Origin: an uncultured Planctomycetaceae bacterium
GTDB taxonomy: Bacteria > Planctomycetota > Planctomycetia > Planctomycetales > Planctomycetaceae
Assembly: GCA_903924405.1 (NCBI GenBank)
Contig: CAIYBH010000259.1
Coordinates: forward strand, 1 to 34,533
DNA length: 34,533 bases
Direction of reading: 5' to 3'
Shown piece by piece: positions 26,211 to 34,533 of this stretch. The first letter of the stretch is position 1. Every line of letters starts with the position of its first letter. The notes under the pieces are model-generated. The model saw nothing but the letters and a program-made list of their open reading frames with translations, was not told where the DNA came from and searched no databases. A program made the position numbers and the translations under genes.

Positions 26211-27503
26211 ATGTCGCTCAGCCTTCAACAGGAGCTCTTCCAGCAACTGCAGTCCCTGCGATTGATCGACCCGCACACGCACATCAATCCGCACCAGCCC
26301 GCCTCCCGGTGTCTGGCGGATATTCTGGGGTACCATTATTACACGGAATTGGCTCATTCGTCGGGACTGCCGAAAGAACAGATTGAGGACCCCGGGCTGG
26401 ATCCTCGTGAAAAAGTACGCCGGCTTGTGCCATGGCTGGCGACCATTGAAAACACTGCTCAGTACAGCTGGTTGCTGGAAATGTGCCGTGAGTTCTTCGG
26501 GTTTCAGGAAGAACGAATTTCCGTGGACAACTGGGAGGCACTTTACGAGTCTTCCCGAGCCCGCATGGCACAGCCAGACTGGGAACAGCAGGTGCTCAAC
26601 ACCTCCGGTCTTGATCAGGTCTATCTGACAAATGACTTCGACGATCCGCTCGAAGGCTTTGATCGTCAATTCTATGTGCCCTGTCTGCGAACAGACGATC
26701 TGGTGTTTCACCTGCCGCGTGCCAGCGTACGTGAGAGACTGGCCAAAGCGACTGGTGCAACGCCGGGAACCGCCGCCGCACTGAAGGCCGCCATCGGGCA
26801 CCTTTTTCAGTACTTCACCACCCGCAATGCTCGCGCGTGCGCCATTTCACTGCCCCCGGATTTCACTCCTCAGCCCGTGAGTGATGCGGTCGCTGATCCA
26901 CTGGTTGCCCGCGTCTTTTCCGGAGTTGAGCTGACCGCTGACGAACTGGTGACGCTCAGTCATTTCGTGTTCTGGAGTCTCGCTGAATTCTGTGATCAGT
27001 TTCGACTGCCCTTCGATCTGATGATCGGTGTCAATCGCCGAGTGTATGAGAATGGTGTGTTTCAGGGGCAGGATCTGTTTGATTCCCGCGTGTCGCTCAT
27101 TCAGTATCGCAACCTGCTGAATGCGTTTCCCCGAGTGATTTTTCCGATTTCCGTGCTCGCAGAGACCAGTAACCAGGAACTGGTCAGCTATGCCTGGATC
27201 TTCCCCAATGTCGTAACGTCGGGACACTGGTGGTATTCCAATATCCCGGTCTTCATTGAACGTGATACGCGTGCTCGTCTGCAGGCGGTGCCGGCCACCA
27301 AGCAGATCGGCTATTACAGCGACATGTACAAACTGGAATTTGCTCTGCCGAAATTCGCGATGTACCGCCGGATTCTGGCCCGAGTCCTTGCAGATGATTT
27401 TGTTATCGGTCGCCGCTGGAGCGTCGAGCGGGCGCTGGACCTGGGAAAACAGGTGCTGCGCGGTAACGTGGAGACAATTTTCGGAGGCAGCACGTCCCGG
27501 TAA
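26211..27503 (+). CDS. Uronate-isomerase-like amidohydrolase
   Basis: From the ATG at 26211 (preceded by CAGGAAA) the product is 430 residues. The start LRLIDPHTHINPHQPAS carries the HxH metal site (H22, H24) of the amidohydrolase superfamily. Overall layout resembles glucuronate isomerase (UxaC, COG1904): LADILGYHYYTEL early, and GHWWYSNIPVFIERD then GYYSDMYKLEFALPKFAMYRRIL late, the latter in the place of UxaC's TDSR...FRRIL. Several catalytic positions differ, and none of the usual uronate partners (mannonate dehydratase, UxaB) is adjacent. Substrate may therefore be another sugar acid or different altogether. It is divergent from ktrB and followed by the phosphatase gene. Confidence 0.8.
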   Translation: MSLSLQQELFQQLQSLRLIDPHTHINPHQPASRCLADILGYHYYTELAHSSGLPKEQIEDPGLDPREKVRRLVPWLATIENTAQYSWLLEMCREFFGFQEERISVDNWEALYESSRARMAQPDWEQQVLNTSGLDQVYLTNDFDDPLEGFDRQFYVPCLRTDDLVFHLPRASVRERLAKATGATPGTAAALKAAIGHLFQYFTTRNARACAISLPPDFTPQPVSDAVADPLVARVFSGVELTADELVTLSHFVFWSLAEFCDQFRLPFDLMIGVNRRVYENGVFQGQDLFDSRVSLIQYRNLLNAFPRVIFPISVLAETSNQELVSYAWIFPNVVTSGHWWYSNIPVFIERDTRARLQAVPATKQIGYYSDMYKLEFALPKFAMYRRILARVLADDFVIGRRWSVERALDLGKQVLRGNVETIFGGSTSR

Positions 27504-27708
27504 CGTCGGCGATCTGCCAATGGGCCGGTCCGCAGCGGGATTCACGGTCGGGGCTGCCTGAGGGCTTCTGAGTGCAGGGGCACTCCTGACACTCCGTTCC
27601 TTCCGGTTGCTGCTGATGAACCCGCCGTGACGCGTCAGTTGATACAGGATTCCAGTGGATTTCCGTCGCACTTCATGAAGTTTTGCAGGTCTTGCGGATT
27701 CAGACACC

Positions 27709-29379
27709 ATGGTACCCAGAATTGTTCTGCTCACGGAACCAGAGCCCGTAACTTTTGATGTGCGCAAGACGCCCTTCATCATGGGACGACAGCCCGATTG
27801 TGATGTGCAGGTCGAATCCGGTCAGGTCTCCCGTAACCACGCCCAGATTGTGCTGCAGGGGGGGCAGTACTTCCTCGAAGATCTGAAAAGCGGCAATGGC
27901 ACGTTTCTCAACGGAAAACTGCTCGAAAGGGGCCAGGTCTGTCCCACACCACTCGAGGATGGCGATCGCATCAAACTGGGACCCATCAAGCTGCGGTTTG
28001 AAGGCGGCAGTCCTGGAAAACATCAACCTGGTGGTGACGAAGGAGTGGCCTTCAGTGAAGACAGTTCATCAACCATCATGGGAAGTGCATCTGCCCGTGG
28101 ATTCGGACGGTTCGAAGTTCGGCCCGAAGAAAAGCTTCGCGGAATTCTGCGGATCAATCAGGCGCTGGCCGGCCAGGTGGATCTGTCCCGAATCGCCCCG
28201 CTGATCCTTGATACGCTGTTCGATATTTTCCCACAAGCGGATCGCGGGACCATTCTCGTCAAAACGGGCCCCGCCGCCCGACTTGTTCCTATCGCTCAAA
28301 AGCGCCGGACTGAGGGCAACGATGAATCTGTGCGTCTCAGTAAAACCATTATCATGAAGGTGCTTGAAGATCGTACCGGGATTCTGTCCGCTGACGCCGT
28401 GAATGATGAACGCTTCAGCGCCAGCGAATCCATCAGCAATCTTGAACTGCGTTCGATGATCTGTGTGCCCTTGCTGGATCTGTCTGGCCAGCCCTTCGGA
28501 ATTATCAACCTCGATACTCAAAACCCGGTGAAGCTGTTCACCAATGAGGATCTGGAACTGCTGCTGGCTGTGGCCAGCCAGGCTGCAAACTCCTACGAAA
28601 ACGTCCGCCTGCTGAAAAGTCACCTCGACAAACAGAAGCAGGATGAGGAAATGCGGATCGCCATGCACGTGCAGAAAGCACTGCTGCCCGAAACTCTTCC
28701 TGAGGTACCGGGATACCGCTTCTTCGCTTCCTACGATGCCGCTCAGGCTGTTGGTGGCGACTACTTCGACTGTTTTCTGATCGGAGACAACCAGGAAAAA
28801 ATCTGCATTTCCTTTGGCGATGTTGCGGGAAAAGGCGTCCCCGGCGCTCTGATCATGTCCCGCATCTCCAGCGTCGTGCAGAACACCATGACCTTCACCA
28901 ACGATGTGTCTGTGGCAATTGAACGCATCAATCGCCATATGTGTCATAATATGGCCGCCGGTCGTTTTGTCACTTACACTCTGGCAGTTATCGATCTGAA
29001 ATCGCACCGGATTTCGCTGGCAAATGCCGGACACTATGCACCACTGATTCGTCGAGCCAATGGTGAACTTGAGTCCCTTGGTGCGGACTCCGTCGGGATT
29101 CCGGTCGGTATCATGGACGACTTTCAGTACGACGTGGTTGAACGTGAGATCGAGCCGGGCGATCTGTTCCTGCTGCGCACGGATGGCGTGGATGAGGCCA
29201 TGGCACCGGACAACAGCCTCTACACATCGGAACGGGTTGTCGAGTTTGTGAGGCAGGGGGCCGCCGATGCCGAAGCCCTGGGAAAAGCTCTGCTGGCAGA
29301 CGTTCGACGGCACGCCAACGGACGGGCACAAAACGACGACATCGCAATCATGACCTTCAGCCGATTGCCGAATTCCTGA
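27709..29379 (+). CDS. FHA-GAF-PP2C (SpoIIE-type) signalling phosphatase
   Basis: The 556-residue cytoplasmic protein has three domains. FHA (about 5-100) carries GRQPDCDV, SRNHA (41-45) and SGNGTFLNG (61-69), the residues that bind phosphothreonine. GAF (about 140-310) includes ELRSMICVPLLDLSGQPFGIINLD. A coiled stretch, LKSHLDKQKQDEEMRIAMHVQKALLPE, leads into an RsbU/SpoIIE-type PP2C domain (about 345-553) with GGDYFDC, ISFGDVAGKGVPGALIMSRI and NDDIAIM, so the metal-binding aspartates are present. It would dephosphorylate Ser/Thr targets, classically an anti-sigma antagonist, under control of a phosphoprotein and a small ligand. No sigma or anti-sigma gene is adjacent. It may read or oppose Hanks kinases such as the ExbD fusion, which is inference. 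Confidence 0.94.
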   Translation: MVPRIVLLTEPEPVTFDVRKTPFIMGRQPDCDVQVESGQVSRNHAQIVLQGGQYFLEDLKSGNGTFLNGKLLERGQVCPTPLEDGDRIKLGPIKLRFEGGSPGKHQPGGDEGVAFSEDSSSTIMGSASARGFGRFEVRPEEKLRGILRINQALAGQVDLSRIAPLILDTLFDIFPQADRGTILVKTGPAARLVPIAQKRRTEGNDESVRLSKTIIMKVLEDRTGILSADAVNDERFSASESISNLELRSMICVPLLDLSGQPFGIINLDTQNPVKLFTNEDLELLLAVASQAANSYENVRLLKSHLDKQKQDEEMRIAMHVQKALLPETLPEVPGYRFFASYDAAQAVGGDYFDCFLIGDNQEKICISFGDVAGKGVPGALIMSRISSVVQNTMTFTNDVSVAIERINRHMCHNMAAGRFVTYTLAVIDLKSHRISLANAGHYAPLIRRANGELESLGADSVGIPVGIMDDFQYDVVEREIEPGDLFLLRTDGVDEAMAPDNSLYTSERVVEFVRQGAADAEALGKALLADVRRHANGRAQNDDIAIMTFSRLPNS

Positions 29380-29533
29380 GGTTCAGGATTTGATCGATTC
29401 GGGGACAATCACCACACAGCCGCGTGGCCTTGCAGCGGCAGCGACGCGGCAACAGCAAGGCCGTTGGGGCACATCAGCAACTGCACAGTGCTGTGCCTGG
29501 GTTGGCGAAACGGTGTGAAACCTGGCGATAGTT

Positions 29534-29660
29534 GCGTTTCGCTCCGTCGAAACGAACGTCCAGCGTTTTCACTGCCAAACTCGACACTCAAATCTTTTTT
29601 CTTCACGAGGCTGAAAACGCCCCGGAACTCCCACCTTGCCGCCGTTTCACCATCCCCGGC
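29534..29660 (+). repeat. 127-bp intergenic repeat (copy C)
   Basis: It has the same length and block order as copy B, with the first 43 bases identical and the last block CCGCCGTTTCACCATCCCCGG shared. It lies in the ~300-base convergent gap between the phosphatase gene and the squalene-cyclase-like gene. Just to its left GGCGAAACGGTGTGAAACC (about 29503-29521) parallels the left side of copy A. Confidence 0.85.
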
Positions 29661-29675
29661 TATGCCGGCCGAGGG

Positions 29676-31364
29676 CTATTTATTCGCTGAGGCCTCATTC
29701 GTGGCATCGAATCGGCGGTACAGCGGCAGGTGCCGATAATAGATCTCCAGCGTCAGAATGCTTAACGCCGTCTGATAAATGCGACCGCCGGCATTTCCGT
29801 GGGGATCCGTCACGTCCCAGCTGCCGGCACCGGGGCCCTCACGCAGCTGCGTACTGACCAGCTGGTCACGCATTTTCAGATTCCACTGCTCCCACAACTC
29901 GCCACCCCAGTGGTGCAGCACCTGCGAGGCATAGTAGTTGTGGTAGATGTTCTCGCGGCTGGGACCAACCCTTGCGAGATGCTCAACGCCCGCCTGCAGT
30001 TCCGGTCGATCACGACGCCAGCCGAGGTACATCTGACACAGAAGTCCAACGGCCGACATCGTGTCCGTCGCACCACCCCGAGGCATGTAACTGTACTGGG
30101 CACCCTTGTTGACAGAGGCCGATCGGAGAAACTCACGCGCATCCCGCAGCGTGTCGCTGTCCACTGAGATTCGGCAGCTTTTGGCACTCTGCAGAGCCAT
30201 AATCTGCCAGCCCGTGACCGAGGTGTCGCCGGGTTCGTTGGGTTTGTAGCGCCAGCCGCCTCCCTGATGATCCTGGGCCCTTTCAATAAAGCGGACGCCT
30301 CCGGTGGCTGCCCGACGCAGCACTCGATCGTCCGGTTCCATCGCCGAAGCTTCGCACAGGCAGATCGTAGCCAGTCCCTGGACATACATGCCGGAATTTC
30401 CCTGAGCCGTTCCGCGCAGGTCAAGCCCCGAGGACGTGACTTCTGCTTTGCTGATCAGGTAGGCCAGCCCTTTTGTGATGGTCTCCTGGTAGTCGCCTTT
30501 GCTCTTGTGAGTGTGGCCTCCACCAAGGAAGGTCAGCATCGCCAGCGACGTCGCGCCCATGGTTGTGGCCTGCAGGTTACCGGGCTGGCCTGCCGCACCG
30601 ACTTCCGCAAAATTCCAGGAACCGTCCGGTCGCTGGATCGTCTGCAACCACGTGAGACCAGAGTTGACGGCTCGCTCACTTTCCGCGTTTCCGCCGTATT
30701 TTCTGACGGCTGCCTGGCGGCCTGCCGCGGAACGGCCACCGAATTCTCCTTTGATGAAGGGAATGTCCGAGACGTCCGTGAGGTCCTCAAGCGGCAGCGT
30801 AATGTCCCGCATTTCCGGAGATTCCAGTTGCATGCGGTGCACACCATTGTCCAGTTCCGCCAGCATCTGCTGCATGGTGCTGTCGACTTTCAGGTCCTGC
30901 AGGGAATCCGGTTGCACAATTTCCGTGAGTTCCTCAGGACGAATGTCATCAGCTGCGTCGTCCGCCGGGCCGCTGAGCAACGTCAACAGATCGTCGCGTG
31001 CTGTCTCCGGCATCAGCCATGTTGCGAAACAAAGACCCACAACCACATGCAGCAGAACACTGATCAGCAGTGTCAGCATTTCCCGTCGCCGGCTCTTCAG
31101 CCCCTTCGGCAGGCGAGTCTGCAGGAAATTGCGTAATTGCTGCAGTCGCTGAACACATGCGATCGCCCATGCGGGTGGACGTCCCCGGCGAACGCGACGA
31201 CGCGTCTGCGACTGAACCTGCTCCATGATGGAGCCTGATTCAGACGCCTGCCGTCCCCGTGTTGCCGTTTGAGGACGGGGCGATGAGGGAGCCGGCAGGG
31301 ACGAATCCGGCAATTCGTCCTGCGTTCGCTGATCAGCAGACAGCTTTGGTGATTCGTCAGACAT
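29676..31364 (-). CDS. Membrane-anchored squalene-cyclase-like repeat protein
   Basis: From the ATG at 31364 the product is 562 residues. A 95-residue basic cytoplasmic N-terminus precedes one transmembrane helix (about 96-117, LTLLISVLLHVVVGLCFATW), an acidic linker (about 120-180), then an alpha/alpha-toroid of the prenyltransferase/squalene-oxidase repeat type. Repeat signatures are GLTWLQTIQRPDGSWNF, GGGWRYKPNEPGDTSVTGW and ATDTMSAVGLLCQMYLGW. The DxDD motif of class II terpene cyclases is not visible, so a cyclase activity is unlikely; such toroids also serve as binding domains. Anchor, acidic linker and periplasmic domain resemble the TonB-like protein of the exb operon. The longer frame to 31448 lacks a ribosome site. 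Confidence 0.85.
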   Translation of the reverse strand: MSDESPKLSADQRTQDELPDSSLPAPSSPRPQTATRGRQASESGSIMEQVQSQTRRRVRRGRPPAWAIACVQRLQQLRNFLQTRLPKGLKSRRREMLTLLISVLLHVVVGLCFATWLMPETARDDLLTLLSGPADDAADDIRPEELTEIVQPDSLQDLKVDSTMQQMLAELDNGVHRMQLESPEMRDITLPLEDLTDVSDIPFIKGEFGGRSAAGRQAAVRKYGGNAESERAVNSGLTWLQTIQRPDGSWNFAEVGAAGQPGNLQATTMGATSLAMLTFLGGGHTHKSKGDYQETITKGLAYLISKAEVTSSGLDLRGTAQGNSGMYVQGLATICLCEASAMEPDDRVLRRAATGGVRFIERAQDHQGGGWRYKPNEPGDTSVTGWQIMALQSAKSCRISVDSDTLRDAREFLRSASVNKGAQYSYMPRGGATDTMSAVGLLCQMYLGWRRDRPELQAGVEHLARVGPSRENIYHNYYASQVLHHWGGELWEQWNLKMRDQLVSTQLREGPGAGSWDVTDPHGNAGGRIYQTALSILTLEIYYRHLPLYRRFDATNEASANK

Positions 31365-31604
31365 CCTGCGTCCGTTGAAATTCCATGGTGTCCATTGGCT
31401 ATCTGGTGTGTCGACAAAAGCGGGCTGCGTCCCGTTTCCCGGACACAATTACACCCGCAAACGACGGAACGAGCAAGTATCCGCGTTCGAGGTTACGGAA
31501 ATCCACAGGAAAACGTGCGAGCGACGGATTTGAGTCGCCTGTTACTGAACGCTCAGGCGGCGACTGGCGGCCACCCCGGGGCCGGGTGGCGCAGCCACGA
31601 TGGA

Positions 31605-33290
31605 TCAGTCCGCAGAAAAGTTCAGCAGGGGTTGTCGCACCGCCCAGTCCGTCAACTGCTCGCGATTGATTTTGACGTTATGACGAGTATCTACGGGAAA
31701 TGCCCGATGAAAAAGCAGATTCCGGAGCATGCTCGTCAGTGGGTTCCCCTGCCCCAGCTGCAGAATCTCCCGTCCCAGCCGTTGGGCGTCTTCACGGGAT
31801 TCCGGGAAATGGCCCGCTTCCGGTTCAATCACGATCACAGGCTGCTGCCGGCCAACGGAACCTGTTCCAATCAGCGCTGACCGATAGACCCGCGGATGCT
31901 GATCAAAAATGGCCTCGCAGCAGACGGAATACATCGGTCCATGCCCTGCATGGACAATGTGCGCCTTGCGGCCACAAAACCACAACCGATGATCGGTGTC
32001 CAGGTATCCGACATCCCCCATCCGATGCCAGAATGTGTGACCGTCGGGGATCTTCGCGAGGGCCGTCGCGCGTGAGTTGTTGAAGTACTGGCGTGTGGCC
32101 ACCGGACCTCGCACGAGAATTTCGCCGATTTCTCCGCCTGGCAGTATCTTCGCCGCCTGAATGTCAGGGAGCACCTGATCGGTGGCCGCAATGATCCGCA
32201 CCTCGATTCCCGGAAAGACACGTCCCACACAGGTGCCTTTGCCCCGGGCTGTCAGCGGAGCTGTCTCGGCCAGCACCTCACGGCCACCGATCGATGCGAC
32301 CGGCAAACACTCTGTGGCCCCGTAGGGCGTGAAAATGTCGCCGTGTGGTGGCAGAGCTGCCGTCATTCTGCGGAGCACATGCAGAGGGACAGGTGCACCC
32401 GCCGACAGGATTCGATTCAACCCTGCCAGTGACAACTGCCGATCTTCGCAGTAACGACCAATTCGATTCCACATCGCCGGCGATCCGTAGGCCTGAGTCA
32501 CTTTGTGGGCCTGAAATGCACTCAGGATCTTTTCCGGATCCACCGTGGCTGGTCGCGTGGGATCCATTTCCGGAATCACCGTCGTGACCTGCATGGCCAG
32601 ATTGAACAAGGCAAACAGCGGAAAGCCCGGCAGGTCTGTTTCTCCCGGTCGAATTCCATAGTGGTCACGAATCAAATCGGCCTGCGCATTGAACATGCCG
32701 TGCTCAAAGACAACGCCTTTCGGCGTTCCCGTGCTGCCGCTGGTAAAAATGATGGCCGCCGCATCTGTTGCCGTCGTTGAGGGCAATACTCCGGCTTCGG
32801 ATTGTCCGAGTCTTAGCAGGCTGGCGTAAGAACAGCAGCCCCAGTTCAGTCGACCGGGACGAACAATCACATTGAACCTTGCCCTGCGAAAACGCCAGGG
32901 CATCAGGTGTCGCAGCACATGCACCGGTGGAATCGCCACGAAGCCGTCTGGATCCACGTTGTCGAGGCACTTCAGGATGCTGCGTGTTCCCATTCCCGGG
33001 TCAATCAGAACGCACACAGCACCTGCTCTGAAAATTCCAAATGTCAGAGCAATGAATTCAATCGATGGGCGAACCATCAGCACCAATCGATGACCGGGAC
33101 GCACGCCAAGTTGGTGCAGACCGCTGGCGATGGCGTCCACCTCCCGATCCAGTTCTGCGAACGAGATTTGCGTCCATGCCGTCCGCCCATTTGGATCGCG
33201 GGATTCCGGAGCGACAATGGCTCGCTGGTCCGGCACGCGACTTGCCGACTCGCGCAGTCGATCTGCAATATTGAACACAGTTCTGTCCAT
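31605..33290 (-). CDS. Fatty acid CoA ligase / OleC-like AMP-forming enzyme
   Basis: The 561-residue ANL-superfamily enzyme has the ATP P-loop [12 protein letters not shown] (182-193), YGATE for adenylate binding, [17 protein letters not shown] before the hinge, and a KINREQL C-terminal lysine region. Details such as [13 protein letters not shown] and [10 protein letters not shown] match the fatty-acyl-CoA ligase subgroup that includes OleC, the beta-lactone synthetase of long-chain olefin biosynthesis. OleA, OleB and OleD are not in this window, so either they lie elsewhere or the enzyme acts alone on acyl chains. The ATG at 33290 starts the typical [12 protein letters not shown]. An upstream in-frame extension to 33398 runs into a repeat and is not used. 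Confidence 0.88.
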   Translation of the reverse strand: MDRTVFNIADRLRESASRVPDQRAIVAPESRDPNGRTAWTQISFAELDREVDAIASGLHQLGVRPGHRLVLMVRPSIEFIALTFGIFRAGAVCVLIDPGMGTRSILKCLDNVDPDGFVAIPPVHVLRHLMPWRFRRARFNVIVRPGRLNWGCCSYASLLRLGQSEAGVLPSTTATDAAAIIFTSGSTGTPKGVVFEHGMFNAQADLIRDHYGIRPGETDLPGFPLFALFNLAMQVTTVIPEMDPTRPATVDPEKILSAFQAHKVTQAYGSPAMWNRIGRYCEDRQLSLAGLNRILSAGAPVPLHVLRRMTAALPPHGDIFTPYGATECLPVASIGGREVLAETAPLTARGKGTCVGRVFPGIEVRIIAATDQVLPDIQAAKILPGGEIGEILVRGPVATRQYFNNSRATALAKIPDGHTFWHRMGDVGYLDTDHRLWFCGRKAHIVHAGHGPMYSVCCEAIFDQHPRVYRSALIGTGSVGRQQPVIVIEPEAGHFPESREDAQRLGREILQLGQGNPLTSMLRNLLFHRAFPVDTRHNVKINREQLTDWAVRQPLLNFSAD

Positions 33291-33398
33291 CACGAAAAGC
33301 TGTTCTGAATGGTATCGAGTGGTTGGTTTACGGCGATCTCCTGCTGCTGGACGTGGAGGATTATAGCGGCGAACGGCCAGCGTGCATTGCGGTCGCAA

Positions 33399-34174
33399 TC
33401 ACAAAAGGGGACATTCTACTTTACGCTGGTTTCAGGCACTGTCCGAGCCCGTTGATGCACGGAAAATCGGAACGCGTTTTGTGGCGATCGCGGTGTTTGT
33501 CGCGGGGATGACCGTCCATTCCTGCCTACCGTGCTGGCCTTCAGTCGCGTCCGATAGGACTTGCTGGAAACAGGAGCCAGGACGTCCCCAATCACCGTTG
33601 CTGCCGCACACGACCAATTCAGCTGTTATTTCCGGCGGTACCGCTTTGGTGCTGTAAGCTCTCTCAACGCACACGCTGGCGCTGTGCGATCTGAGCCGAG
33701 CGTATCCCAGTTGGAAGGTAGACGATTCCCCGGGGGCCTGACGAGGATGGCCGTCTGATGACCGATCCTGAATTCGGCTCCGATGGGCCTTTTGTAAGCA
33801 CGCTGGCGGCAGCGGCCGAATTGAAGTGGTTGCCGCGTGGCTGTGTTTGCAGCGTTCGCTGTCGTGTGAGTTGCTGGCTGAAAACGATGGCCAACTTCGG
33901 ACCTGAATCGTGACGGCAGAGCAGTGGCGGATCAGAACGGTGGATAAAGTAGAATGTCCCCTTTGTGAATTCCCTGAATTCGGCTTCGTTGGGCCTTTTG
34001 TAAGCAAGTTGGAAGCAGCGACGGAATCGAAATCGCTGCCTCGCCGCTGTGTTTGCAGCGTTCGCTGTCGTGTGAGTTGCTGGCTGAAAACGATGGCCAA
34101 CTTCGGACCTGAATCGTGACGGCAGAGCAGTGGCGGATCAGAACGGTGGATAAAGTAGAATGTCCCCTTTGTGA
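33399..34174. mobile_element. Possible decayed element bracketed by inverted repeats
   Basis: TCACAAAAGGGGACATTCTAC... (25 bases, 33399-33423) is matched in inverse orientation by a 24-base sequence ending AGAATGTCCCCTTTGTGA at 34151-34174, differing by one A in the run. An additional direct copy of the right end lies at 33945-33968. The 776-base interval holds no intact transposase. It may be a MITE-like or REP-associated element with a partial internal duplication. A target-site duplication was not identified. Confidence 0.5.
33766..34174 (+). repeat. 206-bp tandem duplication
   Basis: 33766-33968 and 33972-34174 repeat with a period of 206 bases. The last 129 bases (33840-33968 and 34046-34174) are identical by direct comparison, whereas the first ~75 have diverged, sharing CTGAATTCGGCT and GGGCCTTTTGTAAGCA. 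The uneven divergence suggests that gene conversion has kept the 3' part uniform, or that the copies recombined recently. Confidence 0.9.
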
Positions 34175-34533
34175 GTTCGGGCAGGATGCAGGCGACTTTT
34201 CCGATTACAGAATCCAGCGGAGTTCTGCTGGTTGCCTTGAGGATGGCCACTAGCCGTCCCAAACCGGCGATTATTGCCGAAAGCCTGAAAAAGTTCAGTT
34301 GAACATTTGACGATTCTGTTCAGCACGTGCCGGGGTTTTGCTGACGGCGTTGGTGATTCGGTCTGACGCAATCCGTTCCCCCAGGGCAGCGTAGTTCGCC
34401 GATTCAGGGGGGCTTGGTTCCATGGCCCGTCTGCTGCCACCCACTGGTGATTCGAAATCTCCCCAATGTTGTCATTATTCCGGTAGGGAAGCCGGTTAAC
34501 GTGTTCATTCAGCTTCGGAATTTCCCGACTCTG

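Larger units (their letters stand above)
33291..34533. other. Gene-free right end with repeats
   Basis: No gene is supported in the last ~1240 bases. ORFs on both strands cross the repeats in several frames and show no domain; the longest one (about 276 residues, minus strand) reads two repeat copies in different frames. The sequence after about 34175 shows no recognisable feature up to the window edge. Confidence 0.6.

Noticed and set aside
28069-29331. Minus-strand ORF of 420 residues
   Set aside because: It is opposite the FHA-GAF-PP2C gene, which has clear domain motifs throughout.
33432-34262. Minus-strand ORF of 276 residues at the right edge
   Set aside because: It reads through two copies of the 206-bp tandem repeat in different frames, so the protein sequence is not conserved between copies.

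Overview
The window looks like a chromosomal segment of a GC-rich Planctomycetota bacterium, probably of the Planctomycetaceae type. I infer this from gene style, not from a marker gene: a Hanks-type kinase, an FHA-GAF-PP2C phosphatase, membrane-anchored PQQ-like propeller and squalene-cyclase-like proteins, genes with weak or absent Shine-Dalgarno sites, and many REP-like intergenic repeats. No rRNA, tRNA, CRISPR array or replication origin was seen.

Left edge (1-2700): a decayed accessory region. It holds a small membrane ORF, the 3' remnant of an ISL3-family transposase, the 5' remnant of a DISARM-like drmA helicase, and an upstream DUF1016/YhcG-type PD-(D/E)XK nuclease that overlaps the drmA fragment by ATGA. 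A REP-like hairpin sequence has become part of the nuclease's 5' end. An RluA-family pseudouridine synthase follows.

Centre (3856-15397, minus strand): seven co-directional genes that look like one envelope system. In transcription order they encode a TonB-like inner-membrane protein of unknown C-terminal fold, an ExbB/TolQ channel protein, an ExbD/TolR protein, a Ser/Thr protein kinase fused in one reading frame to a second ExbD/TolR domain, a membrane-anchored beta-propeller protein, a family-5 solute-binding protein with a helical-repeat N-terminus, and a secreted Ala/Pro-rich protein. I infer a proton-motive-force-driven Tol/Ton-like machine whose stator subunit carries a cytoplasmic kinase. 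This is the most interesting part of the window.

Right half (16275-33290): a GT2, LAB_N and GT83 (ArnT-like) trio for lipid glycosylation; cysS; a DUF1295 membrane protein; a glycine-rich RRM protein with a clear terminator; a KtrB-KtrA potassium uptake pair; a uronate-isomerase-like amidohydrolase; an FHA-GAF-PP2C phosphatase; a membrane-anchored squalene-cyclase-like repeat protein; and an OleC-like acyl-CoA ligase.

Intergenic space carries at least two repeat families. One is a 127-bp element with two equal-length copies and one diverged copy. The other is a 206-bp tandem duplication inside a region bracketed by inverted 24/25-bp repeats near the right edge, probably a decayed mobile element. 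The last ~1.2 kb contains no gene I can support.
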